A stretch of 8,027 nt of DNA, taken from the NCBI GenBank assembly GCA_021850555.1, contig JAJZLX010000215.1, positions 1 through 8,027 on the forward strand. Reading direction: 5' to 3'. How positions within the stretch are numbered: the stretch's first letter is position 1; every line of letters begins with the position of its first letter. A program made the position numbers and the translations under genes. The notes under the pieces are model-generated. The model ran no database searches. It saw only the letters and a list, made by a program, of their open reading frames with translations, and was not told the DNA's origin. Positions 1 to 5,427 of the stretch are shown one piece after another. This stretch comes from Pseudomonadota bacterium. GTDB taxonomy: Bacteria; Pseudomonadota; Gammaproteobacteria; Steroidobacterales; Steroidobacteraceae.

Positions 1-1086
1 CTGCCGCGCGTGATCGACGGAGCAGGCAGCGGCGATGACCTGGTGGTGGAAGCCGCTTTGCTCGCGCATCATCAGGCAGCGGCGGATGCTTGCTTCAACA
101 ATATGACGGTTGCACTCCGGTGCGAGCGCAATCCCTCGCCGGAACCATGCCTCCTCGCGCAGCGCCAAAACCTCCTCCAGAGTGTGGCGGCGTTGGTCGT
201 TCCGATAGGTAAACTCGATCTGCTGTGGCGCGACGTTGATGGCGTGCAGCCGTTTGATGTAGCCGTTCACCATCGCCGACGCGTAGCTATAGCGATAGAT
301 AGGTGTGCCGACGAGCGGCTCTCCATCACTGCGAAACGGCGTCGCCGTGAGACTCACCACTTTGGCATCGGGGAATCGGGCAAAAACCTTTCGCCAGCTA
401 TCTGCCACGTTGTGGTGGCCTTCGTCCACCAAGATCAAATCGAAGAACCGGTCGGGAAACTGCGGCAGCCACCGGTCGGCCGAGCTTGCGAGCTGCTGGA
501 TGTTTGTGATGACAAAATGACTGCGGATGCAGTCATGGATGTTGGCATTGCGGCCGTTGAGAATGGCGCGGTATGGGCCGGCAGTGAAGGACTTGAGCAC
601 CTTGCGCGCGCGCCAGAAACAGTTGGGCACAGTGATGTCGAGCGCCGCAGAAACGCCCTTCAGGATGGTGAGATTTGGCGTAATGATCAGGACGCGGCCG
701 AGGGAAACGCCGAAGGGAAGGGTCGCCATGACGCCGGTCTTTCCGCCGCCGACCGGGATCTGAAGGATCACGGGGTCGTTGCTACTGCTGAAATGTTGCC
801 TCGTCGCGCGGTGCGCCTCGCGCTGCGGCTCACGGAGCAGATCGTTGGCCTCGATGTTCGCAGGAGCGGCTTGGAAGAGATTCCCGATGGTGGGGTCATC
901 AGCCGGTGTCGCCATCAGAGCCGTGCGGAATGGCTCCAGGTCGGCCATCCGGTAGTAACGGTAGCCGCTTCCAGGATGTCGCGTGGACTTGAGCTTCCCT
1001 GAGCTATCCCAGCGCCGCAGCGTCTGAATAGAGATCCCAAGATACTCGGCGGCTTCCCCGATCGACATAAGACTATCATCAACCAT
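1..1086 (-). CDS. MerR-like HTH fused to SF2 DEAH-type helicase (partial, 3' end outside window)
   Basis: Translating the minus strand from ATG at 1086 gives 362 codons with no stop up to the window edge, so the C-terminus is missing. Residues 8-53 form a MerR/IS607-TnpA-type helix-turn-helix (SIGEAAEYLGIS..TLRRWDSSGKL, then a GYRYYR wing). Residues 84-362 form a superfamily 2 helicase: QRE near 88-90 (Q-motif-like), Walker A PVGGGKTG at 111-118, motif II DEGHH at 221-225, motif III SLTATPFR at 245-252, and the start of RecA domain 2 near 350-362 (IAAACSVDHARQ, motif IV-like). It is probably an ATP-driven DNA or RNA translocase, related to the helicase subunits of restriction and other defence enzymes. 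An in-frame ATG lies at 1092 and another at 1068; no Shine-Dalgarno precedes any of them. Divergent from the HTH-ParA gene. Fusing a MerR-type HTH to a helicase is unusual. Domain calls are solid; the biological role is inferred. Confidence 0.88.
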   Translation of the reverse strand, partial: MVDDSLMSIGEAAEYLGISIQTLRRWDSSGKLKSTRHPGSGYRYYRMADLEPFRTALMATPADDPTIGNLFQAAPANIEANDLLREPQREAHRATRQHFSSSNDPVILQIPVGGGKTGVMATLPFGVSLGRVLIITPNLTILKGVSAALDITVPNCFWRARKVLKSFTAGPYRAILNGRNANIHDCIRSHFVITNIQQLASSADRWLPQFPDRFFDLILVDEGHHNVADSWRKVFARFPDAKVVSLTATPFRSDGEPLVGTPIYRYSYASAMVNGYIKRLHAINVAPQQIEFTYRNDQRRHTLEEVLALREEAWFRRGIALAPECNRHIVEASIRRCLMMREQSGFHHQVIAAACSVDHARQ

Positions 1087-1093
1087 ATGCATC

Positions 1094-1122
1094 TATATAC
1101 ATCTGTGGTCACACATCGTCAA
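1094..1122 (-). promoter_or_regulatory. Sigma70-type promoter for the HTH-helicase gene
   Basis: On the minus strand, TTGACG (1117-1122) and TATATA (1094-1099) are separated by exactly 17 bp, close to the sigma70 consensus. Transcription would start about 7 nt downstream, near 1087-1092. That is at or next to the ATGs at 1092 and 1086, so the message would be leaderless or nearly so. Use of the ATG at 1068 would instead give a leader of about 20 nt. Sequence match only, with no transcript data. Confidence 0.6.
1101..1116. promoter_or_regulatory. Candidate operator in the -35/-10 spacer of the helicase promoter
   Basis: TGTGGTCACA (1104-1113) is an inverted repeat, TGTG/CACA around a 2-bp centre. 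It extends imperfectly to 1101-1116 (AT at both outer ends). Its centre, 1108.5, coincides with the middle of the 17-bp spacer between the -35 and -10 boxes, the place where MerR-family proteins bind. The helicase begins with a MerR-like HTH, so autoregulation is a reasonable inference. Confidence 0.4.
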
Positions 1123-1155
1123 GATTTAGCTAGCGCGCATTCGATCGGATCTCCC

Positions 1156-1183
1156 TTGACGGTCGCTGTTTCCGATGTACACT
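1156..1183 (+). promoter_or_regulatory. Candidate promoter for the ParA operon
   Basis: TTGACG (1156-1161) and TACACT (1178-1183) with a 16-bp spacer give a plausible sigma70 promoter, with a start near 1190 and a leader of about 25 nt before the ATG at 1216. A second possible -10, TATACA (1198-1203), would leave almost no leader but has no good -35. The start codon lacks a clear Shine-Dalgarno. Confidence 0.45.
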
Positions 1184-1205
1184 GACAATGTGTCGGATAT
1201 ACACA
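1176..1205. promoter_or_regulatory. ACAC/GTGT half-site array upstream of HTH-ParA
   Basis: Alternating half-sites with regular spacing overlap the proposed -10 and the leader: TGTACA palindrome (1176-1181), ACAC (1179-1182) - 7 nt - GTGT (1190-1193), and TGTGT (1189-1193) - 7 nt - ACACA (1201-1205). The same TGTG/CACA half-site makes up the palindrome in the opposing helicase promoter at 1104-1113, which suggests one binding protein for both promoters. Candidate binders are the HTH regions of the two flanking gene products. Confidence 0.4.
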
Positions 1206-1215
1206 GCGCCAAATC

Positions 1216-2277
1216 ATGTATCACTACGACGGCGACTTAGTGGGGATCAACGAGGTTGCAGAGATGGCGCGGGTATCGCGCCAAGCTGTGACTAACTGGC
1301 GAGCACGGGCAGCAGATTTCCCACACCCCATCAGCGAGTTGGCCTCCGGTCCAATCTTTCGGCGCTCGCAGATTCGCTCCTGGCTTAGACGAAACAAAAG
1401 GAAACTTCCAATGACACACATTATTTCGGTAATCAACTTCAAGGGCGGAGTCGGCAAAACAACGACAACCGTCGCCCTGGCCGAGACGTTTTCCGCCGAA
1501 ACAGGGAAGAGGGTTTTGGTGATCGATCTCGATCCGCAGACAAACTCCACCCTCATGCTCATCGATGAGGATCGCTGGTTTGATCTCAACGCTAAGGGCC
1601 ATACGCTGGCGACGCTATTTAAAGACGCGTTGGATCCCGACAATAAACGCTTCGACTTAGGGGCTGCTCTCCAGAAGCGCGTATCGGATGTAGATGCAGC
1701 TCGCACCGTTGATCTGCTGCCATCGAGTCTCGACCTGATCGACGTGCAGGATCGCCTAGCAGGCGTGCCATCCGGTAAATACTACGCCGTGAATCCAGTA
1801 GATCTACTCCTGCGAGCAGTCAAGTCAGTCCTCGATAACTACGATTTGATCCTAATTGATTGCCCGCCCAACCTCGGGATCATCACACTCAACGGCTTGC
1901 GCATCTCTGACGGATACATCATTCCGACCATCCCGGATCATCTATCTACATACGGCATTCCCCAGATCCTGACCCGCGTCAAGGAGTTTGGCAGAGCCAT
2001 TGACGAAGCCATTGAGCCGCTGGGCATTGTTGTTACGAAGTATCAAGCCAACTCGACGGTACACAACAATACGCTTCGACAGCTCAAGCGGAACGACGAT
2101 CTCCCAAAGGTCTACGAGCAAGTAATAAAACAAAGCAACACCATATCTGCGGCAGCTGAATTTACGACATCGAAGCGCACACTCAGACAGAAGTACGGCG
2201 CTGGAGCGGCCGGACTGGCCTCAGACTTCATCGGGCTGGCGACCGAACTGTGGAATGCTCTGGAGGTTGAAGCGTGA
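1216..2277 (+). CDS. ParA-family ATPase with N-terminal helix-turn-helix
   Basis: A 353-residue protein. Residues 8-60 form an HTH (GINEVAEMARVSRQAVTNWRAR, then GPIFRRSQIRSWLRR), like the AlpA/MerR-type domains that bind operator DNA. The ParA/MinD-type ATPase core follows: deviant Walker A KGGVGKTT at 76-83, switch DLDPQ at 104-108, Walker B LILIDCPP at 211-218. This family dimerises on ATP binding and positions DNA or protein cargo; HTH-bearing ParA proteins also repress their own operons. The stop overlaps the next start by 4 bp, so the two are probably translated together. An internal ATG at 1411 (residue 66) sits just before the ATPase core and has a better ribosome binding site than the first ATG. 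No typical ParB follows, so this is either a non-canonical partition module or an ATPase recruited to another task. Composition is less GC-rich than in the transfer genes. Confidence 0.9.
   Translation: MYHYDGDLVGINEVAEMARVSRQAVTNWRARAADFPHPISELASGPIFRRSQIRSWLRRNKRKLPMTHIISVINFKGGVGKTTTTVALAETFSAETGKRVLVIDLDPQTNSTLMLIDEDRWFDLNAKGHTLATLFKDALDPDNKRFDLGAALQKRVSDVDAARTVDLLPSSLDLIDVQDRLAGVPSGKYYAVNPVDLLLRAVKSVLDNYDLILIDCPPNLGIITLNGLRISDGYIIPTIPDHLSTYGIPQILTRVKEFGRAIDEAIEPLGIVVTKYQANSTVHNNTLRQLKRNDDLPKVYEQVIKQSNTISAAAEFTTSKRTLRQKYGAGAAGLASDFIGLATELWNALEVEA
1398..1413 (+). promoter_or_regulatory. Internal ribosome binding site and start for an HTH-less ParA form
   Basis: AAGGAA at 1398-1403 lies 7 nt upstream of an in-frame ATG (1411-1413). 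Starting there would give a 288-residue ATPase beginning MTHIISVINFKGGVGKTT, the usual N-terminus of a short ParA. The upstream start at 1216 has no such site, so both a long DNA-binding form and a short form could be made. This is inferred from sequence only. Confidence 0.4.
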
Positions 2278-3161
2278 CGTCTCGTCGCATGCTCGGCAAT
2301 CTCTTCCGTGTCGTACTAGAAGAGGCTGATAAGAATCCCGACTTCGAAGCCCGTCTTCTAGAAGTATTAGCCGCGGCCGGCTTTGCCCCGATCAAAGAAG
2401 GTGCTGCGCCCAAGCACAGAAAGAAACATCAGCGCGGCCGAGCGGATACGTCAACAGGTGGCGAACTAGCGGCGAAGCGGCCAAGCAATCGGCGGCCACC
2501 AGCAGTCCTAGACCCGATAAAGATTGCGCGCGAGGGTGAGCAGCCGTTGCGGGCGGCCCTCGAGGCGCTGACGGTGGATGAACTACACGACATTGTCGCC
2601 GATTACGGTATGGACCCCGGCAAGCTGGTGATGAAGTGGCGCACGGACAAGCGGATTATCGACAGGATTGTGGAAATATCGCTGGCGCGGGCCCGCAAAG
2701 GCGAGGCGTTTCGCAATACAAACGACGAGAGGGGCGGCGAAACACTCTCACTACAAACATGCAGGCAGGGCCTAGTTATCGAGTGCTCGAACGCGGGGGC
2801 GACGACCTTCTGGCTGGGCCCGGCACGCGTGACGCATGGACTGACCGGCGTAACGATCTCTTTTCATAATCATCTGCCTTTCGCAATCGAAATCAATGTC
2901 CATCGCTTAGAAGCCCGTATCGATAGCAACTGCCTGCTAGATTCGACGTTGAACTCGTCAGCAACAGTCGCGCCGACCAGTAGTTCTGTCCTTGTGCTGC
3001 CTGAGCTGACTCTTACGGATAGGCAAGTGAAATGGCTTGCTGATTTAAAGCGCGAATCCGTGACTATAGACATGACCGTGCACTGGTCCGTCCGCAGCGA
3101 CGCGACCAATTGGGAACAATCACAACAGCTCAAATGCGTCGCCAGGATTAGTACAACCTAG
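2274..3161 (+). CDS. Uncharacterised 295-residue protein coupled to ParA
   Basis: Starts with GTG inside the ParA stop region (GTGA, 4-bp overlap), which points to translational coupling; an ATG at 2289 is an alternative start. Three parts are visible. Residues 1-40 are helical (LGNLFRVVLEEADKNPDF). Residues 41-75 are a basic, low-complexity linker (KHRKKHQRGR). Residues 76-147 are a compact helical region (LDPIKIAREGE..LRAALEALTVDELHDIVADYGMDPGKLVMKWR..RARKGEAFR) of a kind I associate, unconfirmed, with hypothetical proteins on mobile elements. Residues 150-295 are different: rich in alternating beta-type segments (LVIECSNAG, TFWLGPARV, VTISFHNHLPFAIEINVHRLEA, SVTIDMTVHWSV), possibly a beta-sandwich. 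No catalytic motif, signal peptide or membrane segment is evident. Its position suggests it is the ParA partner: adaptor, DNA binder or sensor. I do not recognise a named family. Confidence 0.75.
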   Translation: MTSRRMLGNLFRVVLEEADKNPDFEARLLEVLAAAGFAPIKEGAAPKHRKKHQRGRADTSTGGELAAKRPSNRRPPAVLDPIKIAREGEQPLRAALEALTVDELHDIVADYGMDPGKLVMKWRTDKRIIDRIVEISLARARKGEAFRNTNDERGGETLSLQTCRQGLVIECSNAGATTFWLGPARVTHGLTGVTISFHNHLPFAIEINVHRLEARIDSNCLLDSTLNSSATVAPTSSSVLVLPELTLTDRQVKWLADLKRESVTIDMTVHWSVRSDATNWEQSQQLKCVARISTT

Positions 3162-3162
3162 A

Positions 3163-3190
3163 AACGACAGGTCGGTGTCGCTCTGTCGTT
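3163..3190. terminator. Hairpin between convergent genes, possible bidirectional terminator
   Basis: AACGACAG (3163-3170) and CTGTCGTT (3183-3190) form a perfect 8-bp stem with a 12-nt loop. It begins 2 nt after the stop codon of the ParA-operon gene and lies in the 78-bp gap before the end of the DUF2285 gene. No long U tract follows on the plus strand and only a short TTT on the minus strand, so intrinsic termination would be weak. Confidence 0.4.
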
Positions 3191-3239
3191 CCGCCATGAA
3201 ACCTATCGTGCCTCCATATAACGTGACATCCTATACGGG

Positions 3240-4049
3240 TCACATATCCTGGGAAGAAGCGCTTGACATTACGGAGAAAGCGGGAGGGACCGAACCGGTG
3301 GCAATCAGCGAGCGATATTCTCCGTCCATGAGCGCTCGGGCCCTGCGGACAAGATACCGTACCTGAGCCCGAAGAGCGCTGTCCGGTCGCCAGCTTCGAG
3401 CAACGGTGGCGTGCCCAAAGATCGCTGAGGCGAGCTCGCGCTGGGTGGCGTCGGCGGCGAGGCCGTCGAGCACCTGGAGCGCCCGCGCATGGAACAGATC
3501 GGTTCGGCCCGGACGGTCGGCCAGCCGCTGTCGCCGATCAGAAGGGGCAGAGTGGAGCGCGTGGAAGGCGGCCACGGTGCGCGAGGCTGCGTCCTGTGCA
3601 GCGCCCGCTGGAATCTGATAGGCAAACGGATCGCCGACGCGGAGACTGTCCGCGACGTGCAGCTGCACACCCTGCCAGCTGGATCGAAGCATGAGCTGGA
3701 GATCCGCTCCGTCGCTGAACACGTTCTTGCGGCCAGCGAGGTGCCAGATCGAGAACTGATCCCCGGGCCCTCCCCGCCCTTCCGCTGAAGGGTATTCGTC
3801 GCGGACGAGTCTCACCGGCGCCGGAGCCCCTATCGCCCAGACGGGGGAAGCCTCCCGCGCATCGAGCCGCGGATCAATGAGCACTGCGAGCCCCCACCGC
3901 GCGGCAATACGCTGCGAGGCGCCGCGCCGGGAACGCATCCAGTCGTGTGCGTAGCGCGGATTTCGGCGTAAGTACTCCCACGCCCGAGAGGCGGGCTCGA
4001 GATGCAGCACGTACACGTACGCTGCCCAGCAGGTCCAAGGGGCGTCCAT
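3240..4049 (-). CDS. DUF6499/DUF2285 conjugative-element regulator
   Basis: A 269-residue protein. Residues 8-60 match the DUF6499 pattern (AAYVYVLHLEPASRAWEYLRRNPRYAHDW, then WGLAVLIDP). Residues 155-248 match DUF2285 (ALQVLDGLAADATQRELASAIFG..VARSWRPDSALRAQVRYLVRRARALMDGEYRSLI). DUF2285 has been described as a helix-turn-helix variant that switches conjugative-element excision and transfer on or off; the ICEMlSymR7A activator FseA belongs here, built from two reading frames joined by ribosomal frameshifting. Here both domains lie in one uninterrupted frame. It likely binds DNA and controls transfer or excision genes of this element. The ATG at 4049 has no clear Shine-Dalgarno but puts the conserved N-terminus at the expected place. 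Divergent from LysR, convergent with the ParA operon. Confidence 0.85.
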   Translation of the reverse strand: MDAPWTCWAAYVYVLHLEPASRAWEYLRRNPRYAHDWMRSRRGASQRIAARWGLAVLIDPRLDAREASPVWAIGAPAPVRLVRDEYPSAEGRGGPGDQFSIWHLAGRKNVFSDGADLQLMLRSSWQGVQLHVADSLRVGDPFAYQIPAGAAQDAASRTVAAFHALHSAPSDRRQRLADRPGRTDLFHARALQVLDGLAADATQRELASAIFGHATVARSWRPDSALRAQVRYLVRRARALMDGEYRSLIATGSVPPAFSVMSSASSQDM

Positions 4050-4145
4050 GGCGGAGGGCGAATTTCACCGTTGTTCTCCGCTCTCCGACTCTGACGGCAG
4101 ACGCGACGTCCGCTTTAGCGCAGGTCAGGCAAAAAAGGAAGACCA

Positions 4146-4174
4146 AGTTTCGCCCGAGTTTGCCCCGAAACTCG
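4146..4174. repeat. Nested direct and inverted repeats, candidate operator
   Basis: An 11-bp tandem repeat, AGTTTCGCCCG (4146-4156) and AGTTTGCCCCG (4157-4167), overlaps two inverted repeats: CGAGTTT (4155-4161) with AAACTCG (4168-4174), and AGTTTCG (4146-4152) with CGAAACT (4166-4172). The 11-bp period puts the units on the same face of the helix, as expected for cooperative binding. It lies about 100 bp upstream of the DUF2285 start and 170 bp upstream of the LysR start. Confidence 0.45.
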
Positions 4175-4287
4175 ATATTCCGTTTCCGAACGCCTGTGGG
4201 GGACCCATTACTCTGCGTTTCTGCGCAAACACGCGCGATTCGCGACTGACGCTTTGTGAGCCGCCAGGGTGATGCTCGCAATTGAGA

Positions 4288-4311
4288 GACGTGCGGAATC
4301 GGACGCACGTC
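4288..4311. promoter_or_regulatory. Palindromic candidate operator upstream of LysR
   Basis: GACGTGCG (4288-4295) - 8 nt - CGCACGTC (4304-4311) is a perfect 8-bp inverted repeat, 31 bp upstream of the LysR start. LysR-family proteins often bind dyads near their own promoter, so autoregulation is plausible; the DUF2285 protein is an alternative binder. Confidence 0.45.
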
Positions 4312-4342
4312 CTGACGTTGCCTCCTCGATGGATGTCGCAGC

Positions 4343-5284
4343 ATGCTGGTGCTCACACAGACGGGTTCCCCTGGCGCGATCCCGCGCCCCATACGGCCGC
4401 TCGAGCTGCGGCAATACCGGTATTTCGTGGTGCTGGCCGAAGAGCTGCACTTCGCACGCGCGGCCGAACGTATCGGAATCGGCCAGTCAAACCTGTCCCG
4501 CGAGGTCAAGGCGCTCGAGCAACAGATGGGGCTCAGGCTATTCTATCGCACGAGCCGCCGCACGGAGCTCACCGCCGCGGGCGAGCGGTTCGTCGAATCC
4601 GCCCGGCGAGTGCTCGCGGCCGAGGAGCACGCACGCCTTGCGGTCGGGGAACTCAGGCGGAGCACGAAGGAGCAGCTGCGCGTCGGAGTCTGCGAGCGCG
4701 TTGCCAGCGCGCGGATCTCTACAGTCCTTACCGCGTGGCGCGGCGCCAACCCGGCGGTCGAGCTGCGGCTCGTCGGCCGCTCTGGGCGTGCGCTGATCGA
4801 CGAGATCGAGAATGGTCTTCTCGATGCCGGAATCACCGCAATGCAGGTCACAGAGCCCGGCATCGTCGTTGAGCCACTCTGGACCGATCCATGGCTCGTT
4901 GCGCTCCCGAGCGCTCACGTCCTCGCCCCTTCGCGAGCCGTCGAACTCGCAGAGCTTGCACGCGAGCCGATCGCGCTCCTTGCGCTGGATGCCGGCGGGG
5001 CTCTCGAACGGCGCGTCGTCGAATGCCTCAGCTCCATCGACCCGCGTGCTGCGATTTCCGAGCGTCCCTCGAACGTCGCGGCGCTCCTCATGTGGGTAGA
5101 GGCGGGCTGCGGCGTGGGGCTGCTCACCGCATCTCAGGCGCAAGTGTTCGCATGCACCAGTGCTGTCATCAAACCGCTCCGCCGAGGGCTACCGTTGGCT
5201 GAAACCCGTCTCGTGAGAACGGACGCACCACCGTCCCCGCCACTTTCACGGCTCATCGGATATTTGGCGGCGAGCCAGACGTGA
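4343..5284 (+). CDS. LysR-type transcriptional regulator
   Basis: A 313-residue protein of normal LysR length. Residues 20-78 are the winged HTH (PLELRQYRYFVVLAEELHFARAAERIGIGQSNLSREVKALEQQMGLRLFYRTSRRTELTAAG), followed by a linker helix. From about residue 110 comes the periplasmic-binding-protein-like effector domain (LRVGVCERVASARIS, LVGRSGRALIDEIENGLLDAGIT, WVEAGCGVGLLTASQAQVF). It is a cytoplasmic DNA-binding regulator that would respond to an unknown small molecule. ATG 4343 or GTG 4349 are the only starts close before the HTH; neither has a strong Shine-Dalgarno. It is transcribed away from the DUF2285 gene, and this pairing fits control of the conjugative element, though the target genes cannot be read from the window. 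GC-rich codon use resembles the trb genes. Confidence 0.92.
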   Translation: MLVLTQTGSPGAIPRPIRPLELRQYRYFVVLAEELHFARAAERIGIGQSNLSREVKALEQQMGLRLFYRTSRRTELTAAGERFVESARRVLAAEEHARLAVGELRRSTKEQLRVGVCERVASARISTVLTAWRGANPAVELRLVGRSGRALIDEIENGLLDAGITAMQVTEPGIVVEPLWTDPWLVALPSAHVLAPSRAVELAELAREPIALLALDAGGALERRVVECLSSIDPRAAISERPSNVAALLMWVEAGCGVGLLTASQAQVFACTSAVIKPLRRGLPLAETRLVRTDAPPSPPLSRLIGYLAASQT

Positions 5285-5427
5285 GCGCACATACCGCAGC
5301 AATGCCCTCAACGCCTTGCCGATCGGGGCTATGGCTTGGCGAAAGGAATATGTACTAGCTGCTCAGTTAAGCGGCCCTCCGAGGTGGGGATTGTGGGTTA
5401 AACTGCTACCGAAATCGTGGCGAACAG
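5285..5427 (+). other. Upstream region of the HNH gene
   Basis: These 143 bp separate the LysR stop from the HNH start. TTAAACT near 5397-5403 could serve as a -10 element, about 25 bp before the HNH start, but I see no matching -35. No strong terminator for LysR and no direct repeats shared with the far side of the HNH gene (6580-6806) were found by eye, so the borders of any insertion are not resolved. Confidence 0.3.

Larger units (their letters stand above)
4050..4342. other. Divergent regulatory region between DUF2285 and LysR genes
   Basis: These 293 bp hold no convincing gene; the open frames crossing them run antisense to or out of frame with the flanking regulators. The region carries several repeats described as separate entries (4146-4174 and 4288-4311) and an A-rich patch near 4131-4140. 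It should contain promoters for both the DUF2285 and LysR genes, but I cannot assign a convincing -35/-10 pair. Confidence 0.55.

Noticed and set aside
10..1002. 330-residue open frame on the plus strand
   Set aside because: It is antisense to the minus-strand helicase, whose Walker A, DEGHH and SLTATP motifs are unmistakable; the plus-strand protein has no recognisable domain.
915..1112. 65-residue minus-strand frame beginning MTTDVYRC
   Set aside because: Out of frame with the HTH of the helicase and overlapping it; no family features.
2355..2364. CTTCTAGAAG palindrome
   Set aside because: Lies inside the coding frame of the ParA partner and is short enough to arise by chance.
3175..3366. 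63-residue plus-strand frame after the ParA operon
   Set aside because: Overlaps the end of the DUF2285 gene in antisense and the terminator-like hairpin; no domain or ribosome binding site.
3874..4509. 211-residue minus-strand frame covering the regulatory region
   Set aside because: Overlaps the DUF2285 gene in another frame and the LysR HTH in antisense; an arginine/serine-rich composition typical of shadow frames in GC-rich DNA.
4282..4872. Plus-strand frames overlapping LysR
   Set aside because: Alternative frames of the LysR gene, rich in Arg/Ala/Pro, with no domain.
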